The notes under the pieces: generated by a model
What the model saw: only the letters and a program-made list of their open reading frames with translations
Told to the model about the DNA's origin: nothing
The model's database searches: none
Shown: positions 7,473-16,625 of the stretch, one piece after another
Layout of the letters: each line of letters begins with the position of its first letter
Numbering within the stretch: position 1 is the stretch's first letter
Program-made: the position numbers and the translations under genes
Assembly: GCF_009734405.1 (NCBI RefSeq)
Contig: NZ_CP046453.1
Location: 1,674,001-1,738,000 of the forward strand
Origin: Corynebacterium comes
Lineage (GTDB): Bacteria > Actinomycetota > Actinomycetes > Mycobacteriales > Mycobacteriaceae
Direction of reading: 5' to 3'
DNA: 64,000 nucleotides

Positions 7473-8849
7473 ATGAGCGCACCACACCTGGACCACCGCT
7501 TCGCCGACGCATTCCCCGAGCTCGTCCACGCGGCACGTGGCGAGGAACAACCCGATCCCCACCTGGTGGTGCTGAATGAATCTCTCGCCCGGGAGCTCGA
7601 CCTCGACCCCGACTGGCTCCGCAGCCCCGAGGGCGTGAACTTCCTCCTCGGCCGGAACGAAGGACGGACGGTGGCCATGGGCTACGCCGGCCACCAGTTC
7701 GGCCAGCTCTCTCCCCGGCTCGGCGACGGCCGGGCGCTGCTGCTCGGCGAGCTCACCGACGCCGAGGGCAGGGTCCGTGACCTGCACACCAAGGGCACCG
7801 GTCCCACCGTCTTCTCCCGGGGTGGCGACGGCCGCGGCGCACTGGGGCCCATGCTGCGCGAGTACCTCATCTCCGAGGCGATGCACGCCCTCGGCGTCCC
7901 CACCACCCGCGCGCTCGCCGTCCTGTCCACCGGCCGGAAGATCCAGCGCGCCGGCGTGGTCCCCGGCGCGGCGCTCGTCCGCACGGCCGCCAGCCACCTG
8001 CGCATCGGTACCGTGCAGTACGCGCGCCTGATCGGCTCCCCTGATCTCGTGGAGCGGCTGTCCACCTACGCCCGGGAACGCCACCATCCCTCCCTGCGCA
8101 CCCACGAGGAGTTCTTCCGGGCCGTCATGCACGCCCAGGCGGAGACCATCGCGAAGTGGATGCGGCTCGGTTTCGTCCACGGGGTGATGAACACCGACAA
8201 CACCACCCTGTCCGGCGAGACCATCGACTACGGGCCGTGCGCCTTCCTCGACCGCTTCGATCCGGCCACGTTCTTCAGCTCCATCGACGCCCACGGCCGC
8301 TACGCCTTCCGCAACCAGCCACCCATCCTGGGCTGGAACCTCGCCCGTCTGGCCGAGGCGATGCTCCCGCTTTTCGACGCCGACGAGAACGCGGCCGTCG
8401 ACAAGGCGCAGGCCGCCATGGACGACTTCCCCGACGTCTGGGAGAAGGCCCAGCAGCGCGAACTCACGCGCGCACTCGGGACATCCGACGCCGGGATCGC
8501 CGAACGCTGGCTGAAACTCCTGGAGGAACGCGCCCCGGATCTCACCACCACCAACCGGCTGCTCGTCGACTCCCCCACCGCGCTGGCGGACATCGTGGGC
8601 AGGGAGTGGGTCGAGGACTGGCAGGCCCTGTCCCCCGACACCGCCGCACTCGACCGGCTGCATCCGCGGCACATCCCCCGCAACCACCTGCTCCAGGCCG
8701 CGCTCACCGAGGCCGAATCCGGGAACCTGGAGCCCTACCTGGCCCTGCTGTCCGTGGTCACCGATCCCTACAGCGACCACGGGCAGGAGTTCCGGGAGCC
8801 TGCACCGGAAGGCTTCGACGAGACCTTCCGCACCTTCTGCGGCACCTAG
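7473..8849 (+). CDS. selO: Protein adenylyltransferase SelO (YdiU)
   Basis: Pseudokinase that transfers AMP from ATP to protein Ser/Thr/Tyr residues. The 458 residues contain the conserved GYAGHQFG, DLHTKGTGPTVFSRGGDGR, YLISEAMHALGVPTTRAL, HGVMNTDN (metal binding) and DYGPCAFLD blocks. The C-terminus ends Phe-Cys-Gly-Thr, placing a Cys three residues from the end, where eukaryotic SELENOO has selenocysteine. Family work links SelO to redox homeostasis through glutaredoxin modification. No partner gene is adjacent. Convergent with the VOC gene, 2 bp apart. Confidence 0.93.
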   Translation: MSAPHLDHRFADAFPELVHAARGEEQPDPHLVVLNESLARELDLDPDWLRSPEGVNFLLGRNEGRTVAMGYAGHQFGQLSPRLGDGRALLLGELTDAEGRVRDLHTKGTGPTVFSRGGDGRGALGPMLREYLISEAMHALGVPTTRALAVLSTGRKIQRAGVVPGAALVRTAASHLRIGTVQYARLIGSPDLVERLSTYARERHHPSLRTHEEFFRAVMHAQAETIAKWMRLGFVHGVMNTDNTTLSGETIDYGPCAFLDRFDPATFFSSIDAHGRYAFRNQPPILGWNLARLAEAMLPLFDADENAAVDKAQAAMDDFPDVWEKAQQRELTRALGTSDAGIAERWLKLLEERAPDLTTTNRLLVDSPTALADIVGREWVEDWQALSPDTAALDRLHPRHIPRNHLLQAALTEAESGNLEPYLALLSVVTDPYSDHGQEFREPAPEGFDETFRTFCGT

Positions 8850-8851
8850 CG

Positions 8852-9742
8852 TCAGAGGTCGTCGATGACGATCTTCTTCATCTCCATCAACCTTCCGAAA
8901 GCGCCGGGGCGTTCCAGGAGTTCATTGAGGTTCTCGGGGGCGATCTGCCAGCTCACCCCGTAGCGGTCCTGGAGCCAGCCGCACTGCTCCGCCTCCGGTA
9001 CGGCCGACAGTGCGTCCCAGAGCCGGTCGATCTCCTCCTGTCCCCGGGCGTTGACCAGGAGCGAGACACCGGGGGTGAACGTGAAGGGCTGCTCGACGGC
9101 GGAGTCCATCGCCGCCAGCCATTCGCCGCGGATCTGGAATTCAGAGAAGAGCACCGAATCCGTGGTGGCAGGCCCGTGCGGCTGGTCGTAGTGGACACGA
9201 TTGCCCAGTGCCGCGTCCGGGAAGACCGACAGGTAGAAGTCGACCGCCTCCCCGGCCTTGTTCTGGACGGGGCCACAGAACATCAGGTCGGGGACGACGA
9301 AGGGACGGGGCTCCCCGGCGGGGTCGGTGAGCATGAGCTGCCAGCTCACCCCGTATTTGTCCTGGACCCAGCCGTAACGGGGACTGAAGGGATACTCGCC
9401 CAGGTCCATCAGAACCTGACCGCCGTCACAGAGTTTCTCCCATGTGCGGTCGAGGTCACCGCGGGCGTCTTCCCGCTGGCTGGGGTCGAAGTTGAGGAAG
9501 AAGGTGATCGCCGGGGTCGGCGTGAATTCATCGCCTGCGTTGATCAGCGCCAGGCGGTAGCCCGCGACGTCGAGCTCCACGGTCAGGGTCTGGCCTCCGA
9601 ACTCCCGCTGAAAATCGAGGAGGTCGTCGGGCGGGTAGGTCCACTTCTGCACGACAGTGGTGTCGGGCAGCGCGGAGACGTAGAAGTCCGTCGCGTCATC
9701 GCCGACGCGGTTGATCCAGAGGTGCGGGATGATCGTCTGCAT
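8852..9742 (-). CDS. Two-domain VOC (PhnB/glyoxalase-like) protein
   Basis: A 296-residue protein with two repeated VOC modules, about 1-150 and 155-295. Each starts with a beta-strand and helix (IIPHLWINRVGDDATDFYVS; PDLMFCGPVQNKAGEAVDFY) and ends with a tryptophan-containing YGVSWQ motif (DKYGVSWQLML, DRYGVSWQIAP). This matches the PhnB-like '3-demethylubiquinone-9 3-methyltransferase' domain of databases, whose enzymatic role is generally unknown. The ATG at 9742 is chosen over a GTG 24 nt upstream because GGAAAGAG precedes it by 7 nt. No substrate can be named. Confidence 0.82.
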   Translation of the reverse strand: MQTIIPHLWINRVGDDATDFYVSALPDTTVVQKWTYPPDDLLDFQREFGGQTLTVELDVAGYRLALINAGDEFTPTPAITFFLNFDPSQREDARGDLDRTWEKLCDGGQVLMDLGEYPFSPRYGWVQDKYGVSWQLMLTDPAGEPRPFVVPDLMFCGPVQNKAGEAVDFYLSVFPDAALGNRVHYDQPHGPATTDSVLFSEFQIRGEWLAAMDSAVEQPFTFTPGVSLLVNARGQEEIDRLWDALSAVPEAEQCGWLQDRYGVSWQIAPENLNELLERPGAFGRLMEMKKIVIDDL

Positions 9743-9890
9743 GTCAGATCTCTTTCCGTGGGACACCGGGGGTGATGCGCATCACGTTACTCCCCGAGGG
9801 TGCGTCTGAACCATGGTCGGCCGAGGAGAACCGCGTTTAGACTGGTGGGAACGGGTATCCCTGCGACCTCTGCAAGCACCAGGAGACACG

Positions 9891-10796
9891 ATGAGTGACA
9901 CCGCCATCACCATGACCAACCTGACGAAGACCTTCGGTTCCACCCGTGCCCTGGACGAGTTCACCATGACGGTGCCGGCCGGTGAGGTCCGCGGATTCCT
10001 CGGCCCCAACGGTTCCGGCAAGTCCACCGCCATCCGTGTCCTGCTCGGCGTGCTCCGCGCCGATTCCGGATCCGCCCGGGTCCTGGGCAGGGACCCGTGG
10101 CGGGATTCGGTGGAGCTGCATCACCGCCTGGCCTACGTCGCCGGCGACACGAATCTGTGGCCCAACCTGACCGGTGGGGAGGCCATCGACCTGTTCACCC
10201 GCCATCAGCGCTCCGAGGCGCTGCGCCGGCGCCGGGACGAGCTGATCGAACGCTTCGAACTGGACCCCAGGAAGAAGTCCCGGACCTATTCCAAAGGCAA
10301 CCGGCAGAAGGTCGCGCTCATCGCCGCCCTGTCCCTCGACGTCGATCTCTATCTTCTCGACGAACCGACGGCCGGCCTGGATCCACTGATGGAATCACTG
10401 TTCACCGAGGAGATCCGTGCGCGTCGCGACGAAGGCCGGACCGTGCTGCTGTCCAGCCACATCCTCGGCGAGGTGGAGAAGCTGTGCGATTCCGTCACGA
10501 TCATCCGGGCGGGCCGGGACGTCGAACACGGGACGATGTCCGAGCTGCGCCACCTCACCCGTTCCGCGGTCGCCGGCACCGCCACCGCCGACCCCCGGCG
10601 TCTGGCGGCGGTTCCGGGGGTCCACGAACTCGCCGTGGACGAGGGCAGGTTCCGGTTCCAGGTGGAGGACCACAACCTGGACGACGTTCTGCGGATGCTT
10701 CCCGACATGGGGGTGCAGAACCTCACGATCACGCCCCCGTCGCTGGAGGATCTCTTCCTCCGCCACTACGGCACCGGCGAGGAGGCGGAGCGATGA
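9891..10796 (+). CDS. ABC exporter, ATP-binding subunit
   Basis: A 301-residue ABC ATPase with Walker A FLGPNGSGKSTAIRVL (about residue 41), a Q-loop-like region AYVAGDTNLW, signature YSKGNRQKVALIAAL (about 140) and Walker B DLYLLDEPTAGLDP followed by the switch His in LLSSHILGEVEKL. In the signature the usual Ser-Gly-Gly is Ser-Lys-Gly. AGGAG lies 5 nt before the chosen ATG. The stop overlaps the permease start (ATGA), so the two are translationally coupled. This pairing resembles drug or polyketide antibiotic exporters. Confidence 0.9.
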   Translation: MSDTAITMTNLTKTFGSTRALDEFTMTVPAGEVRGFLGPNGSGKSTAIRVLLGVLRADSGSARVLGRDPWRDSVELHHRLAYVAGDTNLWPNLTGGEAIDLFTRHQRSEALRRRRDELIERFELDPRKKSRTYSKGNRQKVALIAALSLDVDLYLLDEPTAGLDPLMESLFTEEIRARRDEGRTVLLSSHILGEVEKLCDSVTIIRAGRDVEHGTMSELRHLTRSAVAGTATADPRRLAAVPGVHELAVDEGRFRFQVEDHNLDDVLRMLPDMGVQNLTITPPSLEDLFLRHYGTGEEAER

Positions 10797-12394
10797 CCAC
10801 CCAGTTCACCGGCACCGGCCGACTCCTGCGGCTGTACCTGCGCCTGGACAGGTTCCGGCTGCCCGTGTGGGTCCTGTCGATGTTCGTCGTGGTGTGGGCC
10901 AGCGTGGACGCACTCCAGACCAGTTTCTCCGACCCGCTGAGTCTGCAGGCCCGGGGAATGCTGGGTGCGAACCCCGCGACGGTGATGATGTCCGGCCCTG
11001 TGTTCGGGCTCGAGAATTACACGATGGGCCTGATGGTCGCGAGCGAGCTCTCCCTGTGGGCGTTCATCGTCGCCGCGGTCATGGGTGTGCTCTTCATGGT
11101 CCGGCACACCCGGGCCGACGAGGAGTCCGGCAGGTTGGAGATGCTGCGCGCGCTGCCGGTCGGGCGCATGGCGGCGCCGACGGCCTCGATGATCCTCGTC
11201 GCGCTGGCCAGCGTCGCCTTGGGCGGGGCCGTCTCCGCAGGCCTGCTCATACCCGGCATGAGGGTCCCCGATTCGCTGGCCTTCGGACTGGGCACGGCAC
11301 TGACCGGGATGGTCTTCGGCGCAGCCGCGGCCGTCGCGGCGCAACTCAGCGACAGCGCACGGGCAGCCTCCGGGCTGGGGATCGCCGCCATCGTGGCGAC
11401 CTTCCTCATCCGTGCCGCCGGCGACGTCATCGACTACCAGGGGTCCTGGCTCTCCTGGTTCTCCCCGCTGGCCTGGCCGCAACAGACCCGGCTCTACGCC
11501 GATCTGCGATGGTGGCCGCTGGCGCTCTCCGCCGTCGCCGCCCTCGCGTTGGCAGCCCTGGCCTTCTGGCTGGTGGGGCGCCGGGACCTCGGCTCTGGGA
11601 TGGGGCACGGCCGACCGGGCCCTGCACGAGCGTCGGCGCGTCTGCTCTCCCCCGCCGGGCTGGCCTCGCGGCTGGAGAGCCCGACCTTCCTCATCTGGGC
11701 GGTGGGCCTGTTCTCCTTCGCGGTGGCCTTCGGCACCCTGGCAGACGAGCTGGAGGACGTGATAGACGTCATGCCCGCGCTCGACGACTGGGTCGTCCTC
11801 GATCTGACGGATCTGACCAGCTCCTTCGGTGCCATGCTCCTGTCCTACCTCAGTCTCGGCCCCGCCATCCTCCTGGTCCTGGCGGTGCTGCACCTGCGCA
11901 CGGAGGAACGTGAGGGGCGGATGACGTCAATGTTCCTCAGCGGCAGTTCCCAGTGGCGACTTCTGGCCGGCTGGTTCGCCGTAGTGGCTGCGGAGGCGGC
12001 CGCCGTGCTCATTCTCCTCGGTTTCGGACTCGGGGTCGGGATCGCCCTCGGTTCCGGGGACGCCAGGTGGATCGGTGACATGACGGCGGCCTCGTTCGTC
12101 TACCTCCCCGCAGTACTGCTCCACGGCACGCTGGCGGTGATGGTGTTCGGCCTGGCCCCCAGGCTCATCGCATTCACCTGGTTCTATCTGGCCTGGGCCA
12201 TCCTCGTTCTCTTCCTCGGCGAGCTGCTCCGCCTCCCCGACTGGGCACGGAGCACCACCCCGGTCTGGCACACCCCCGCAGTGCCCGGGACGGAGGTCGA
12301 CCCCCTCCCGCTGATCATCATGACGCTCCTCGCGCTGGCCTTCCTGGTTCTCGGCCTCGTCGGGTTCCGACGCCGCGACCTCGTCGAGGGCTGA
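10793..12394 (+). CDS. ABC exporter, permease subunit (COG3559-like)
   Basis: A 533-residue membrane protein with about twelve hydrophobic segments in two similar halves. The first half has the loop RHTRADEESGRLEMLRALPV; the second has LRTEEREGRMTSMFLSGSSQ at the equivalent place, showing internal duplication, so one polypeptide may supply both halves of the pore. The layout matches the exporters annotated for polyketide antibiotics (TetB-like permeases of corynebacteria). It works with the ATPase encoded immediately upstream. The transported compound is unknown. Confidence 0.87.
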   Translation: MTTQFTGTGRLLRLYLRLDRFRLPVWVLSMFVVVWASVDALQTSFSDPLSLQARGMLGANPATVMMSGPVFGLENYTMGLMVASELSLWAFIVAAVMGVLFMVRHTRADEESGRLEMLRALPVGRMAAPTASMILVALASVALGGAVSAGLLIPGMRVPDSLAFGLGTALTGMVFGAAAAVAAQLSDSARAASGLGIAAIVATFLIRAAGDVIDYQGSWLSWFSPLAWPQQTRLYADLRWWPLALSAVAALALAALAFWLVGRRDLGSGMGHGRPGPARASARLLSPAGLASRLESPTFLIWAVGLFSFAVAFGTLADELEDVIDVMPALDDWVVLDLTDLTSSFGAMLLSYLSLGPAILLVLAVLHLRTEEREGRMTSMFLSGSSQWRLLAGWFAVVAAEAAAVLILLGFGLGVGIALGSGDARWIGDMTAASFVYLPAVLLHGTLAVMVFGLAPRLIAFTWFYLAWAILVLFLGELLRLPDWARSTTPVWHTPAVPGTEVDPLPLIIMTLLALAFLVLGLVGFRRRDLVEG

Positions 12395-12405
12395 GCAAAG
12401 GACAA

Positions 12406-12435
12406 CGCCCCCTCCGCCGGAAAGCGGAGGGGGCG
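12406..12435. terminator. Bidirectional hairpin terminator
   Basis: A perfect 12-bp stem (CGCCCCCTCCGC at 12406-12417, GCGGAGGGGGCG at 12424-12435) with a 6-nt loop between the convergent ABC permease and mqo genes. Confidence 0.8.
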
Positions 12436-12450
12436 CGTGCCTGAGGGAGG

Positions 12451-13953
12451 CTAGGGTGCCAGCCGCAGGGTCTTCTGGGAGTAATCCCACAGCTCGTCGA
12501 ACATCTTCTTGTCGTCGCCCAGCTTGACGCCGTAGGACGGGATCATCTCGTAGATCTTCGGACCCCACTCGATCATCCGCTCACCGAAGCAACGCTCCAG
12601 CAGTTCCAGCATGGCGGCCGGGGCGATGGAGGCTCCCGGGGAAGCGCCCAGCAGACCGGCAATGGAACCGTCGCTGCCGTTGATCAGGGTGGTGCCGAAC
12701 TCCAGGGAGCCGAAGCGCGGGGCTGCGGTCGGCTTGATCACCTGAACGCGCTGACCGGCGACGACGGTCTCCCAGTCCTCCGCCTTGGCGGACGGGACGT
12801 AGTCACGCAGATCGACGAGTCGCTTCTCGAAGTCCTTCGCCACCTCGGAAACCAGGTACTTGGTCAGTGCGAACTCCTGCACCGCGACACCCAGGTAGGA
12901 GGGGATGTTATCCGGGCGGATCGACTTGAACAGGTCGAGGTAGGAACCCTCCTTGAGGAACTTGGGGGTCCAGCCGCCGTAGGGGCCGAACAGCAGACCC
13001 TTCTCGCCGTCGATGACGCGGGTGTCCAGGTGAGGGACGGACATCGGCGGGGCGCCGACCTTCGCCTTGCCGTAGACCTTGGCGGAGTGCTTCTCGATGA
13101 GCTCCTGGTTGGTGGAGCGCAGCCACATGCCGGAGACCGGGAAGCCCGCGTAGCCGTTGACCTCGGGGACGCCCGCCTTGCGCAGCAGGTCGAGGGCGTA
13201 GCCGCCGGCGCCGACGAAGACGAACTTGGCGCGGATCACGGAGGTGTCACCGGTGTGGACGTTCTTGACGGTGATCTTCCAGTGCTTGCCGTCCTTCTTG
13301 AGGTTCTTGACCTCGTGGCCGTAGCGGATCTCCGTGCCGGAGGCCTCGGCGGCGGTCAGGAACTGCTTGGTCAGGGTGCCGAAGTTGACGTCGGTGCCCA
13401 CGTCGGTGCCGGAGTAGGCGACCTTCTCCGCATCGAAGTCGCGGCCCTCGGCCATGACGGGCAGACGCTCGGCGAACTTGGCCTCGTCGTCCACGAACTC
13501 CATGCCCGGGAAGAGGATGTTGTCCTTCAGCGCCTCATGGCGGCGACGCAGGTAGTCAATCTGGTCATGGCCCTGTGCGAAGGCGAGGTGCGGGACCGGC
13601 TTGATCCAGTCGCCCGGGTCAGCGAGCACGCCGTTGTCGACCTGGTGGGACCAGAACTGGCGGGAGACCTGGAACTTCTCGTTGATGTCGATGGCCTTGG
13701 ACACATCGATGCGGCCGTTCTTCTCCGGCGTGTAGTTCAGCTCGCAGAGTGCGGAGTGGCCGGTACCGGCGTTGTTCCACGGAGAGGAGGACTCCTGGGC
13801 GGGTCCGTCGAGGCGCTCGAAGATCATCTGGGACCAGCTCGGCTCCAGCTCGCGGATCATGGCACCCAGGGTGGCGCTCATGACACCCGCACCGACGAGG
13901 GCGACATCGACCTCGTCAGTGATCTTGGCAGCGTTCGTTTTGTCAGTGGACAC
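12451..13953 (-). CDS. mqo: Malate:quinone oxidoreductase
   Basis: Membrane-associated FAD enzyme that oxidises malate to oxaloacetate and passes electrons to menaquinone; in C. glutamicum it is the main malate-oxidising enzyme of the TCA cycle. The 500 residues begin with the FAD-binding VDVALVGAGVMSATLGAM and contain SSPWNNAGTGHSALCELNYT, FVFVGAGGYALDLLRKAGV and LLGASPGASIAPAAML, all characteristic. The GTG start has AGG 10 nt upstream. The leader is about 130 nt if TAAGGT at 14089-14094 is the -10. Divergent from the alpha/beta hydrolase gene. Confidence 0.97.
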   Translation of the reverse strand: MSTDKTNAAKITDEVDVALVGAGVMSATLGAMIRELEPSWSQMIFERLDGPAQESSSPWNNAGTGHSALCELNYTPEKNGRIDVSKAIDINEKFQVSRQFWSHQVDNGVLADPGDWIKPVPHLAFAQGHDQIDYLRRRHEALKDNILFPGMEFVDDEAKFAERLPVMAEGRDFDAEKVAYSGTDVGTDVNFGTLTKQFLTAAEASGTEIRYGHEVKNLKKDGKHWKITVKNVHTGDTSVIRAKFVFVGAGGYALDLLRKAGVPEVNGYAGFPVSGMWLRSTNQELIEKHSAKVYGKAKVGAPPMSVPHLDTRVIDGEKGLLFGPYGGWTPKFLKEGSYLDLFKSIRPDNIPSYLGVAVQEFALTKYLVSEVAKDFEKRLVDLRDYVPSAKAEDWETVVAGQRVQVIKPTAAPRFGSLEFGTTLINGSDGSIAGLLGASPGASIAPAAMLELLERCFGERMIEWGPKIYEMIPSYGVKLGDDKKMFDELWDYSQKTLRLAP

Positions 13954-14077
13954 CTTGAATTACCTCATTCGTCGTCGAAGGTTGTGGCCCACGCCGGGTG
14001 GCGGCACACTTCCCGGCGGGCAGGACAATTCTGGGTGCGGCCGATCCGTCCTCGGCGGAAGTCCGCTCCCCTTGTCC

Positions 14078-14094
14078 GGTAACCGTTTACCTTA
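14078..14094 (-). promoter_or_regulatory. Candidate mqo promoter with overlapping inverted repeat
   Basis: Minus-strand TAAGGT (14089-14094) could be the -10 of mqo. It overlaps GGTAACCGTTTACC (14078-14091), a dyad with 5-bp arms GGTAA/TTACC, positioned where a repressor could act. The 247-bp gap between mqo and the hydrolase holds nothing else I recognise. Confidence 0.3.
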
Positions 14095-14187
14095 CGCCCT
14101 GGATATGGGGCGGGTGGGTAGAAGGTCGGCATTTCATGAACTTCCCGACACCCCGCATTCCCCCGACCGCCACCCCCGGACTCGTCA

Positions 14188-14193
14188 TAGAGT
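14188..14193 (+). promoter_or_regulatory. -10 element of the alpha/beta hydrolase gene
   Basis: TAGAGT followed by GGTGTCC (7 nt) and the ATG at 14201; no Shine-Dalgarno. A leaderless transcript is predicted. Confidence 0.5.
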
Positions 14194-14200
14194 GGTGTCC

Positions 14201-15181
14201 ATGACTGTTGCTGATGTTTCCGAGTGGCACGAGGATCTCCTCGGGCCCGATTTCCAGGCCTGTGACATCAACCTGGGGCCAGATCCCGAGGGTGAGGGTG
14301 ACATCGTGGCGACCCTGGTGCGCTACGGGCAGCCGGCGGCGTCGAAACGCGCCGTCCTGTGGGTGCACGGGATGACCGACTACTTCTTCCATGAGCATGT
14401 GGCCCGCGCACTGGATGAGGCCGGTTACGCCTTTTATGCCCTGGACCTGCGGAAATGTGGGCGTTCCTGCCAGGAGGGGCAGCGGTGGCACTACAGCGAG
14501 GACTTCCGGCACTACTTCCCGGAGCTGACGGCCGCGCTGGACATCATCACGGCCGTACACCCGGACGTCACCCCGATCGCGCACTCCACCGCCGGGATGA
14601 TCGTGCCGTTGTGGGCGGCTCATCTGGCGCGCAACGACTCCGCCCGGCATTCGAAGCTGGGCGGCATCGTCCTCAACTCGCCGTTCCTGGACATGATGTA
14701 CCCGCGGGCGGCGGTGGCCCTGGGTCGGCCGCTGGTGGGGGTGCTGGGCCGACTGCTGCCCGGCCTGGAGGTGCCCGGCGGCAACCTGGGTTCCTACGGC
14801 ATGTCGATCCACCGTGACCACCACGGCGAGTGGGACTTCGACGTCAACTTCAAGCCGCTGCGCGGCCACCGGAAGTACCTGGGCTGGCTTCGTGAGGTGT
14901 TGCGCACCCAGGCCAAGGTGCAGCGTGGAGAGATCAACGTGGGTGTCCCGGTGCTCACGTTGTGTTCGGCGCGGTCCCGGCTGGGGAAGCCCTACTCGGA
15001 GGAGTCGGCCGGGGTGGACACCGTCCTGGACACCGAGCAGATTAAGCGGTGTGCGCCGCTGCTCGGCGACGATGTGACGGTGCATCCCATCGAGGGGGCG
15101 AAGCATGATGTGTTCCTCTCGAGGCCGGAACCGCTGACGGAGGCGCTGGCCACGACGGTCGGGTGGCTGAAGCGCAGGTAG
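14201..15181 (+). CDS. Alpha/beta hydrolase (serine aminopeptidase/lysophospholipase-like)
   Basis: A 326-residue Hydrolase_4-type protein. The oxyanion-hole motif is VLWVHGMTDYFFHEHVARAL (about residues 54-73). The nucleophile region is PIAHSTAGMIVPLWA, where Ser sits in A-H-S-T-A rather than the canonical G-x-S-x-G. A catalytic His is likely in EGAKHDVFLSRPEPL near the C-terminus. No signal peptide, so cytoplasmic. This fits the monoacylglycerol lipase-like group next to mtr in corynebacteria. The substrate is unknown. The gene is 46 bp upstream of mycothione reductase and may be co-transcribed. Confidence 0.8.
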   Translation: MTVADVSEWHEDLLGPDFQACDINLGPDPEGEGDIVATLVRYGQPAASKRAVLWVHGMTDYFFHEHVARALDEAGYAFYALDLRKCGRSCQEGQRWHYSEDFRHYFPELTAALDIITAVHPDVTPIAHSTAGMIVPLWAAHLARNDSARHSKLGGIVLNSPFLDMMYPRAAVALGRPLVGVLGRLLPGLEVPGGNLGSYGMSIHRDHHGEWDFDVNFKPLRGHRKYLGWLREVLRTQAKVQRGEINVGVPVLTLCSARSRLGKPYSEESAGVDTVLDTEQIKRCAPLLGDDVTVHPIEGAKHDVFLSRPEPLTEALATTVGWLKRR

Positions 15182-15227
15182 ACTCGACGTCTGACCATTC
15201 CTCGTTGATCCAAGGAGCTTCTCCCCC

Positions 15228-16625
15228 ATGACTGCTGACCTGAAGGTCGACAAGCATTATGACCTCATCATCATCGGCACCGGTTCGGGCAACTCGATTC
15301 CCGGCCCGGAGTTCGATGATCTCTCGATCGCCATCGTGGAGAAGGGCACCTTCGGCGGCACCTGCCTGAACGTGGGCTGCATCCCGACGAAGATGTTCGT
15401 CCATGCCGCGGACACCGCTCTGGCCGCCCGGGAGGCGGGCAAGCTGGGTCTGAGCGCGCAGGTCTACCACGTCGACTGGCCGGGGATCGTCTCCCGGGTG
15501 TTCGATGAGCGCATCGACCTGATCGCCGAGGGCGGAGAAACCTACCGCCGTGGCCCGCAGACCCCGAACATCGACGTCTACGACCAGCACGCCCGCTTCA
15601 TCGGCCAGCGCACCCTCCGCACCGGCCAGGGCCCGGAGGAGAAGACCATCTCCGGCGACCGCATCATCATCGCCACCGGTTCCCGCCCGATGATTCCCGA
15701 GGCCATCGCCGAATCCGGTGTGCACTACCACACCAACGACGACATCATGCGTCTGCCGCAACAGCCCCAGTCGATCATCATCGTGGGCGGCGGCTTCATC
15801 GCCATGGAGTTCGCGCACGTCTTCGAGGGGCTCGGCACCAAGGTCCACATCGTCAGCCGCTCCGCGCTTCTCCGGCGTCTCGACGCCGACCTCGGCTCGC
15901 GCATCAACGACCTCGCCGTCAAGCGTTACGACGTCCGCATCGGCCGCACCGTCACCGACGCCGTCCAGGATCACGGCGGCATCACCGTCACGCTCGACGA
16001 CGGCGGCACCATCACCGCAGACGTCCTGCTCGTCGCCACCGGCCGCATCCGCAACGGCGACCAGATGGACCTGGATCTCGGTGGCGTGGAGATAACCGGG
16101 GACGGCCGCGTCAGCGTCGACGAATTCGGACGTTCCACCTCCGCCGAGGGGGTGTGGGCCCTGGGCGACGTGTCCTCGCCGTTCATGCTCAAGCACGTGG
16201 CCAACGCGGAGATGCGCGCCGTGCGCCACAACCTGCTCCACCCTGATGACCTGCAGAAGATGCCCCACGAGCACGTGCCCTCCGCGGTCTTCACCAATCC
16301 GCAGATCGCCACGGTGGGTCTCACCGAGCGTGAGGCACGCAGGGCGGGACACAACGTCACGGTGAAGATCCAGAAGTACGGCGACGTCGCCTACGGCTGG
16401 GCACTGGAGGACACCAGCGGCATTGTCAAGCTCATCGCCGACAAGGACACCGGCAGGCTGCTGGGCGCACACTTCCTCGGCCCCCAGGCCTCCACGCTCA
16501 TCCAGCAGATGATCACGGTCATGGTCTTCGACCTCGACGTCCGCGAAGTGGCCACGAAGCAGTACTGGATCCACCCGGCACTGCCCGAGGTCACGGAGAA
16601 CGCCCTACTCGGCCTGGACTTCTAG
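15228..16625 (+). CDS. mtr: Mycothione reductase
   Basis: NADPH-dependent flavoprotein that reduces mycothiol disulfide, the actinobacterial counterpart of glutathione reductase. The 465 residues show the FAD motif [11 protein letters not shown], the redox-active pair in [13 protein letters not shown] (Cys-x4-Cys), an NADPH-binding motif [17 protein letters not shown], the second FAD motif [19 protein letters not shown], and the C-terminal interface His in [15 protein letters not shown]. An AAGGAG site lies about 10 nt before the ATG. Its stop codon shares bases with the stop of the convergent map gene. Confidence 0.97.
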   Translation: MTADLKVDKHYDLIIIGTGSGNSIPGPEFDDLSIAIVEKGTFGGTCLNVGCIPTKMFVHAADTALAAREAGKLGLSAQVYHVDWPGIVSRVFDERIDLIAEGGETYRRGPQTPNIDVYDQHARFIGQRTLRTGQGPEEKTISGDRIIIATGSRPMIPEAIAESGVHYHTNDDIMRLPQQPQSIIIVGGGFIAMEFAHVFEGLGTKVHIVSRSALLRRLDADLGSRINDLAVKRYDVRIGRTVTDAVQDHGGITVTLDDGGTITADVLLVATGRIRNGDQMDLDLGGVEITGDGRVSVDEFGRSTSAEGVWALGDVSSPFMLKHVANAEMRAVRHNLLHPDDLQKMPHEHVPSAVFTNPQIATVGLTEREARRAGHNVTVKIQKYGDVAYGWALEDTSGIVKLIADKDTGRLLGAHFLGPQASTLIQQMITVMVFDLDVREVATKQYWIHPALPEVTENALLGLDF

